Shown piece by piece: positions 1 through 4,569 of a DNA stretch of 6,591 nt (position 1 is its first letter; each line of letters begins with the position of its first letter). The DNA comes from Calditrichia bacterium (lineage in GTDB: Bacteria > Calditrichota > Calditrichia > JAJRVZ01): contig DAOWAQ010000113.1 in assembly GCA_030634505.1 (NCBI GenBank), forward strand, positions 1 through 6,591. The letters run 5' to 3'. The notes below the pieces were generated by a model that saw nothing but the letters and a program-made list of their open reading frames with translations, was not told the origin of the DNA and did not search any database. A program made the position numbers and the translations under genes.

Positions 1-402
1 AATAACTTTAAGATAATTTTAATAGGCGGAGAAAAAGATATTCCTTTAAACAATGATATTATTAGAGAATGCCCAACAGCAATATCACTCGCGGGGGTTA
101 TTACTCTAAGACAAACTAAATATTTATTAACCAAATGCAGGGGAATTGTTAGTAATGATTCTGCGCCTCTGCATTTAGGCTTAGCAGCAAATATTCCTGT
201 CATTTCTCTTTTTGGTCCTACAATATCTGAGTTTGGATTTGCACCCATTGAAAGTAATAGTTATGTTATGGATAATGATAAGTTGAATTGCCGACCCTGT
301 GGTATACACGGATCTTATAAATGCCCTACAAAAACATTTGATTGTATGGAAAACATAAAAGTGGATCAAGTTATTAATCAAATACATAATAGTTTAAATT
401 GA
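1..402 (+). CDS. Glycosyltransferase family 9 (heptosyltransferase-like), 3' part
   Basis: This is the C-terminal 133 residues of a GT9 enzyme. The frame is open from base 1 and the start lies upstream of the window. Family members transfer ADP-heptose or a similar sugar onto lipopolysaccharide core at the cytoplasmic face of the inner membrane. The C-terminal nucleotide-sugar half is readable: a strand ending in IGGEKD (residues 8-13), the family signature SNDSAPLHLGLA (51-62), and LFGPT (70-74). After these comes a four-cysteine stretch, C97-x2-C100-x7-C108-x6-C115, like the Cys-rich segment in many GT9 proteins. It ends 25 bases before the next gene and is probably co-transcribed with it. 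The acceptor and donor cannot be told from this half. The family call is firm; heptose specificity is inference. Confidence 0.9.
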   Translation, partial: NNFKIILIGGEKDIPLNNDIIRECPTAISLAGVITLRQTKYLLTKCRGIVSNDSAPLHLGLAANIPVISLFGPTISEFGFAPIESNSYVMDNDKLNCRPCGIHGSYKCPTKTFDCMENIKVDQVINQIHNSLN

Positions 403-427
403 TTTCTTTAAAGTTATAAGATAAAAC

Positions 428-1585
428 ATGGAATACTATAAAATTGACAGCAATAATCCTGATGAAACCATCATAAAAAAAGCTGCAAAAGTTATTAAAG
501 CAGGTGGGGTTATTGTTTACCCAACAGATACCTTATATGGTTTGGGTGTAGATATCCTTAACAAGCAGGCAATGGATAGATTGTTTTATTTAAAAGGTCG
601 GAGTGCTGGTAAGCCTGTTTCAATTCTGGTGAATGATTTGGAGCAAATTGAGGAATTAATTGGAAAACTATATAAGATAGAATATACAGCTGCAAAACAA
701 TTCTATCCGGGTAAAATCACTTTAATATTTAACAGCAAGGATAAATTATCTATACCAAGAATGTCACATCTAAAAAAACTTGGCTTTAGGATTCCAAATT
801 TAAAATTAACAAAAAAACTTATCGAATATGTTGGTTCGCCAATTAGTACGACAAGTGTAAATATATCTTCAAAGGAAAATGTTAGGAATATAGAAGATGT
901 TTTGGCGATTTTTGGTGATAAAATAGATTTGATTTTAGATGGTGGTCCTTTGAAATCTTCAAAAGGTTCAAGTGTGCTCGATTTAACAACTGAACCACCA
1001 ACATTGTTAAGAAAAGGTGAAATTTCGCGATCAGAAATTGTTCAAATATTAGGAAATGATATTTCTACAAATTATTGCGGAAAATATTTAATTACATTTA
1101 TTTGTTCAGGTAACATTTGTCGTTCACCTATGGGAGAAGGTATATTAAAAAATTTAATATCGAAAACTAAATTTAAAAATCTTGTTGTAATTAATTCTGC
1201 CGGGACATTAAATATCCAGCATTCTCCTGCACATATATATGCTTTAAATGTAAGTGAACATTACAAAGTTGATATTCATGATCATATATCAAAACATGTG
1301 CAGGCAAAAATTGTTCGCGAATCAAATCTGATAATTGCTTTGGCTTTAGATCACTATACTTATTTGCGAAACCATTTTCCAATCTACAAAAATAAAATAA
1401 TTTTACTTAAACAATGGAAAAAATTAAAAACATTAACCAATCCTTCAGTATCTGATCCAATAGGACATGACGAACAATATTTTAAAAATACTTTTAATGA
1501 AATATCCAATGAATTAATAAGAATAAGTCCATATTTGTTGAATGATATTAAAAAATATGCTACTTCAAATGGAATTAAAATTTAG
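428..1585 (+). CDS. tsaC: Fusion: threonylcarbamoyl-AMP synthase (TsaC/YrdC) + low-Mr protein-tyrosine phosphatase
   Basis: One uninterrupted 385-residue frame carries two enzymes. Residues about 5-207 form a Sua5/YciO/YrdC domain, which makes threonylcarbamoyl-AMP from threonine, bicarbonate and ATP for the t6A37 modification of ANN-decoding tRNAs. Visible motifs are VYPTDTLYGLG (30-40), the basic KGRSAGKP (56-63), SPISTTSVNIS (137-147), SSVLDLT (181-187) and LLRKGEIS (193-200). A linker of about 12 residues leads to a low-molecular-weight phosphatase domain (about 220-375). It has the P-loop CSGNICRS (226-233, nucleophile C226, R232), SAGT (257-260), and a late DP pair (D343-P344) that should supply the general acid. 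Both domains look complete. Ile230 sits where the arginine phosphatase YwlE has Thr, so tyrosine-type specificity is more likely. C226 and C231 could form the redox pair known from this family. No strong Shine-Dalgarno is seen; the ATG gives a normal YrdC N-terminus. The symbol covers the first domain only. Confidence 0.93.
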   Translation: MEYYKIDSNNPDETIIKKAAKVIKAGGVIVYPTDTLYGLGVDILNKQAMDRLFYLKGRSAGKPVSILVNDLEQIEELIGKLYKIEYTAAKQFYPGKITLIFNSKDKLSIPRMSHLKKLGFRIPNLKLTKKLIEYVGSPISTTSVNISSKENVRNIEDVLAIFGDKIDLILDGGPLKSSKGSSVLDLTTEPPTLLRKGEISRSEIVQILGNDISTNYCGKYLITFICSGNICRSPMGEGILKNLISKTKFKNLVVINSAGTLNIQHSPAHIYALNVSEHYKVDIHDHISKHVQAKIVRESNLIIALALDHYTYLRNHFPIYKNKIILLKQWKKLKTLTNPSVSDPIGHDEQYFKNTFNEISNELIRISPYLLNDIKKYATSNGIKI

Positions 1586-1599
1586 AATATAATTTTTAT

Positions 1600-2346
1600 A
1601 TGAAAATCTTCTTATACTTGATATTAATCCTAAGCTTACCACAAAATAATAATTTTTTAAATAATCAATTAAAATATGCTCGTGTAAGAACTGCTAAAGC
1701 ACAAAAAAATTCAATCGTAAAAGATTTGTTTCTTAAGAAAAATCTTGAATATCCATCAAACAATATATTTATTCGTGTATTTAAGTCTGAATCAATACTG
1801 GAATTATGGGCATATGATAAAAAACCTAATAATTTCATAAAAGTGAAAACATACACTATATGTGCACTTTCAGGAAAAGTAGGTCCGAAAAAACGCCGGG
1901 GTGATTTACAAATCCCGGAAGGGTTTTATCATATTTCTCAATTTAATCCGGTTAGCAATTTTTATTTGTCACTAAAGATAAATTATCCAAACGATTCAGA
2001 TAAAATACTTGGTTTTAAAACTGATTTAGGTGGAGATATTTTCATCCACGGCGATTGTGTTACCATTGGTTGTATGCCTATTACAAATGATTTTATTAAA
2101 GAATTGTATTGGATTGTTGTACAGGCAAGATCGAATGGTCAAGAAGAAATCCCTGTTCATATTTTTCCTGCGAGACTGAATGAAATTGAATTTAATCAAA
2201 TTAAAAAAGAACATGAGGGAGAAACTGAATTAATAAAATTCTGGAATAATTTGAAAGAAGGTTATGATTATTTTGAAAAATACAATGAGTTGCCAAAGAT
2301 CGATATTCAAGAATCCGGGAAATATATTTTTCTGGATAACGGTTAG
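1600..2346 (+). CDS. L,D-transpeptidase-fold (YkuD) protein, YafK/DpaA type
   Basis: This 248-residue protein has a YkuD-fold catalytic core. The active-site segment is DIFIHGDCVTIGCMP (146-160), with H150 and the predicted nucleophile C158. The second cysteine (C153) and the IGCMPIT pattern resemble Escherichia coli YafK (DpaA), in which the loop reads SIGCFAMT. YafK cuts the link between Braun lipoprotein and peptidoglycan, whereas classical L,D-transpeptidases make such crosslinks, so either hydrolysis or transfer is possible here. The strand-turn PEGFY (106-110) is also typical of the fold. The N-terminus (residues 1-13) is a short hydrophobic run suited to a signal peptide or anchor, which implies a periplasmic site. 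It starts 14 bases after the upstream gene and ends 19 bases before the PAP2 gene. No LysM or other peptidoglycan-binding domain is visible. No clear Shine-Dalgarno is present. The family call is strong; the substrate is inferred. Confidence 0.87.
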   Translation: MKIFLYLILILSLPQNNNFLNNQLKYARVRTAKAQKNSIVKDLFLKKNLEYPSNNIFIRVFKSESILELWAYDKKPNNFIKVKTYTICALSGKVGPKKRRGDLQIPEGFYHISQFNPVSNFYLSLKINYPNDSDKILGFKTDLGGDIFIHGDCVTIGCMPITNDFIKELYWIVVQARSNGQEEIPVHIFPARLNEIEFNQIKKEHEGETELIKFWNNLKEGYDYFEKYNELPKIDIQESGKYIFLDNG

Positions 2347-2365
2347 AAATGCGAAATTATCTTTT

Positions 2366-3112
2366 ATGAAACAATTTATTTTACAAATAATATTTATTCT
2401 TCTAATTATTAATAATTCAATTAGTCAGCATTTGAATGAATATCTCGAAAATGATTGGCATAGAGCTAAAACTGGAATAAATGCAAAAAGTCTGATGATA
2501 TCCGGAAGTTGGTTTGCTGGAATGTATTTACTTTCTTATGGTGATGAATATTTGAATGAAAATGTAAAACAACTCAATACAGGTACATTAAAATACTATT
2601 TTAAAACATTGGACAATTTAGGAGCCGGTCCGGTTGCAGCTCCAATATCAATAGGCGTTGCAGGGATTAGCTTTTTAACAAAGGATTCTAAATTTCGACA
2701 AGTCGCACTAACATCTGTAGAGTCAATAGCAGTAACATCACTTTTAGTATATGCATTAAAAATAGGAATTGGACGAAAAAGACCATATGAAAAAAAGGGG
2801 GCTCATTCTTTTAATCCTTTTGGTGGATTAGATGATTCTCTTCCATCGGGACATACATCTACTGCTTTTGCTTTAGTTACACCCTGGATATATTATTATA
2901 AAAAACCCTGGACATATTTATTATTCATTTTTCCAGCATCAACAGCTCTTAGTAGAATGATTTTTGATAAACACTGGGCTACGGATGTTTTGACCGGTGG
3001 CGCTATTGGATATGTAGTTGGTTATTATCTAACAGATTGGCATAAAGAATTTAAACAATTGAATAATACAGGATCAATTCCACCAATGGTGTCTATTTCG
3101 ATTCCATTATAA
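2366..3112 (+). CDS. PAP2-family membrane phosphatase
   Basis: This 248-residue PAP2 (type 2 phosphatidic acid phosphatase) protein has all three catalytic motifs: K-x6-RP (K132 to R139-P140), PSGH (160-163), and SR-x5-H-x3-D (S196-R197, H203, D207). The two histidines are the expected nucleophile/acid pair. Relatives remove phosphate from lipid pyrophosphates or phosphates such as undecaprenyl-PP, lipid A or phosphatidylglycerol-phosphate, on the periplasmic side of the inner membrane. The chosen ATG at 2366 begins a good signal sequence (MKQFILQIIFILLIINNSIS). An in-frame ATG at 2264 would overlap the preceding gene by 83 bases and put 34 unrelated residues before that signal, so it is rejected. 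Further hydrophobic segments lie near residues 40-56, 88-103, 114-130, 169-195 and 208-220. As the last gene of the run with the GT9 and YkuD genes, a lipid-carrier or lipid A role is plausible, but the substrate is not decided by sequence. Confidence 0.9.
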   Translation: MKQFILQIIFILLIINNSISQHLNEYLENDWHRAKTGINAKSLMISGSWFAGMYLLSYGDEYLNENVKQLNTGTLKYYFKTLDNLGAGPVAAPISIGVAGISFLTKDSKFRQVALTSVESIAVTSLLVYALKIGIGRKRPYEKKGAHSFNPFGGLDDSLPSGHTSTAFALVTPWIYYYKKPWTYLLFIFPASTALSRMIFDKHWATDVLTGGAIGYVVGYYLTDWHKEFKQLNNTGSIPPMVSISIPL

Positions 3113-3136
3113 TACAATAATATTTCTAAAATTATA

Positions 3137-3168
3137 TTTGAACATATAAACAGATAACCCTAACTTTG
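3137..3168 (+). promoter_or_regulatory. Bacteroidota-type promoter candidate for the aminopeptidase gene
   Basis: In the 101-base gap before the M29 gene, TTTG (3137-3140) is followed after exactly 20 bases by TAACTTTG (3161-3168). This fits the -33 TTTG / -7 TAnnTTTG consensus known for the Bacteroidota primary sigma factor. A start a few bases after 3168 would give a leader of roughly 40 bases before the ATG at 3214. It is a pattern match only, with no transcript evidence. The rest of the gap holds no hairpin or riboswitch-like structure that I can see. Confidence 0.55.
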
Positions 3169-3200
3169 ATACGTTAAATATTCTAATTTATAATCAATAT

Positions 3201-3206
3201 AGAGGA
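3201..3206 (+). promoter_or_regulatory. Shine-Dalgarno site of the aminopeptidase gene
   Basis: AGAGGA lies 7 bases before the ATG at 3214, a good match and spacing for anti-Shine-Dalgarno pairing. It fixes the start. It stands out because the four upstream genes show no comparable site, and core Bacteroidota rarely use one. Confidence 0.6.
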
Positions 3207-3213
3207 AAAATAT

Positions 3214-4173
3214 ATGTCTGATCTTAACACATCTGCAAAAATTGCCCTGAAAGACTGTATGAATTTAAATTCAAATGAAACATTTTTGGTCGTCACTGAT
3301 GATCAAACGTTATCAATTGGAAAATCTTTATTTGAGGTTGGTAAAAGTCTTGCGAAAGAATCTACATTGGTTGTAATGGAGGAGAGAAAAGTTAACGGTG
3401 AAGAACCTCCCGGTCAAATTGCAGAATTAATGGGAAAATATGACGCCGTCATTTGTCCGACAAAAAAGTCACTAACACATACAGATGCTCGAAGAAAAGC
3501 TTGTGAGAATGGTGCTCGTGTCGCAACAATGCCCGGAATTACAGAAGAAGTTATGATAAGGACAATGGGCGCTGATTATTTAAAAATTGCAGAGAGGACA
3601 TATATTTTAACTGAAATTCTTGATAAAGGAAAAATGGCACATGTTACAAGTGAAGCAGGTACTGATATTTATATTCCAATTAATGGAATTAATGCAATTT
3701 CTTCAACCGGATTAGTAAAGGAAAAAGGGAAGTATGGAAACCTGCCAAGTGGTGAATCTTTCTTAATGCCGGAAGAAGGAAAAGCGGAAGGTATTTTTGT
3801 TGTTGACGGATCGTTTGCCAGTGTCGGGAAAATATATGATGAACCAATTCGTATTACTGTGGAAAAAGGATTTGCTGTAAAAATTAAGGGCGGGGAAGAA
3901 GCAGAAAAACTTAAAGCAGTATTAGAGCCTTTGGGAAAGCAAGCTTTTAATATTGCCGAGTTGGGAATCGGTACAAATGATAAGGCTATTGTGACAGGGG
4001 AAATACTTGAAGATGAAAAGGTAATGGGCACAGCACATATAGCTTTAGGAAATAATATCAGTATGGGTGGTACCTGCAGTATAGGAGTTCATGTCGATGG
4101 TGTATTTTTAAATCCTACAGTAAAAATAGATGATAGAATTATTTTAGAGAATGGGAAATTAATTATTGATTGA
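3214..4173 (+). CDS. M29-family aminopeptidase, short form
   Basis: This 319-residue protein looks like a short member of the thermophilic-aminopeptidase (M29, AmpS/AmpT, COG2309) family: cytoplasmic two-metal enzymes that remove N-terminal residues from peptides. The expected metal ligands can be matched by motif: E181 in LPSGES (177-182), E249 in AELGIGTN (248-255), H275 in GTAHIALGN (272-280), and H293 and D295 in GVHVDGV (291-297). No signal peptide is present. At 319 residues it is shorter than classical members (about 400), and the loss seems to lie in the N-terminal half because the metal-binding half is complete. The gene has its own promoter candidate and Shine-Dalgarno, so it is probably transcribed separately from the envelope genes before it, and it ends against a convergent gene. 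The family assignment is fairly sure. Actual peptidase activity and preference are inferred. Confidence 0.85.
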   Translation: MSDLNTSAKIALKDCMNLNSNETFLVVTDDQTLSIGKSLFEVGKSLAKESTLVVMEERKVNGEEPPGQIAELMGKYDAVICPTKKSLTHTDARRKACENGARVATMPGITEEVMIRTMGADYLKIAERTYILTEILDKGKMAHVTSEAGTDIYIPINGINAISSTGLVKEKGKYGNLPSGESFLMPEEGKAEGIFVVDGSFASVGKIYDEPIRITVEKGFAVKIKGGEEAEKLKAVLEPLGKQAFNIAELGIGTNDKAIVTGEILEDEKVMGTAHIALGNNISMGGTCSIGVHVDGVFLNPTVKIDDRIILENGKLIID

Positions 4174-4180
4174 GAAATAT

Positions 4181-4208
4181 ACCTGAAATCTATTTAGGCT
4201 TTTCAGGT
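4181..4208. terminator. Inverted repeat between convergent genes, possible two-way terminator
   Basis: ACCTGAAA (4181-4188) and TTTCAGGT (4201-4208) form a perfect 8-bp stem with a 12-base loop. It lies just after the aminopeptidase stop codon and across the stop codon of the convergent RRM gene, so its right arm is coding sequence. The tails are only modestly T-rich (TT on the + strand, ATATTTCTC on the - strand), so termination strength is uncertain. Position between two convergent genes is the main support. Confidence 0.5.
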
Positions 4209-4501
4209 TTATCAGAACTACGTCTTCCACCTCCACGAACCGATGCACGGCGATCTTGAGTTGCTGCTCTGGCTTCATGAACATTTAATTTAATTCCGTA
4301 TAATTTTTTACGATTCATTCTTTTAATTGCTTTTTTGGCGCGTTTTTCTTCGGGCATTTCTACGAATCCCATGCCTTGTTCTTCTGTATTTAATAAGCTA
4401 CCTAATATTGTTACAGAATCAACCTGTCCATATTTTTCAAATCTTTTTCTTAACTCTTCTTCAGTTGCTTCTGATGAAAGATTTCCAATATAAATTTTCA
4501 T
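4190..4501 (-). CDS. Small RRM-domain RNA-binding protein
   Basis: This 103-residue protein is one RNA-recognition motif plus a basic tail, like the single-RRM proteins of cyanobacteria and Bacteroidota. RNP2 is IYIGNL (residues 3-8). RNP1 is QGMGFVEM (about 42-49); it keeps the central GF-V core but has Met where an aromatic is usual and Gln where a basic residue is usual. The alpha helix after RNP2 (EATEELRKRFEKYG-like, about 11-25) fits the fold. The tail from about residue 78 is rich in Arg, Gly, Ser and Lys with an RGGGRR run, and is likely unstructured and RNA-binding. The start at 4501 is preferred over an in-frame ATG at 4528 because it begins directly before RNP2 and has GGAG 6 bases upstream. 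It lies 68 bases downstream of the DUF5916 gene on the same strand. Its RNA targets are unknown. Confidence 0.88.
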   Translation of the reverse strand: MKIYIGNLSSEATEEELRKRFEKYGQVDSVTILGSLLNTEEQGMGFVEMPEEKRAKKAIKRMNRKKLYGIKLNVHEARAATQDRRASVRGGGRRSSDKPEKPK

Positions 4502-4507
4502 AAATTG

Positions 4508-4511
4508 CTCC
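4508..4511 (-). promoter_or_regulatory. Shine-Dalgarno site of the RRM gene
   Basis: Read on the - strand, GGAG lies 6 bases before the ATG at 4501. It decides between this start and the ATG nine codons earlier at 4528, which has no such site. Confidence 0.5.
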
Positions 4512-4532
4512 ATTTGTGAACCAAGCATAATT

Positions 4533-4550
4533 ACGAATATTTAACGAATA
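4533..4550. repeat. Short direct repeat ACGAATA x2, 11-base period
   Basis: ACGAATA occurs at 4533-4539 and 4544-4550 in the 68-base gap between the DUF5916 stop and the RRM start. A period of 11 bases is close to one helical turn, so a two-site operator is conceivable, but in AT-rich DNA chance is at least as likely. Confidence 0.25.
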
Positions 4551-4569
4551 ATTCCAGAAAATAGTTGAA

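Noticed and set aside
406..413. CTTTAAAG palindrome between the GT9 and fusion genes
   Set aside because: Eight AT-rich bases are expected by chance and there is no T-tract or second site.
2264..2365. Upstream ATG that would extend the PAP2 protein by 34 residues and overlap the YkuD gene
   Set aside because: The extension has no family similarity and would bury a good signal sequence that starts at the ATG at 2366.
3669..4031. 120-residue open frame on the - strand inside the aminopeptidase gene
   Set aside because: It is a shadow of a well-supported gene, has no recognisable domain, and its composition follows the opposite strand's codons.
4502..4528. Nine-residue N-terminal extension of the RRM protein from the ATG at 4528
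   Set aside because: The ATG at 4501 has GGAG at the right spacing and begins directly at the RRM fold.
4526..4533. TAATTATG on the - strand as a -7 promoter element for the RRM gene
   Set aside because: It has one mismatch to TAnnTTTG and no convincing TTTG about 20 bases upstream; common by chance in AT-rich DNA.
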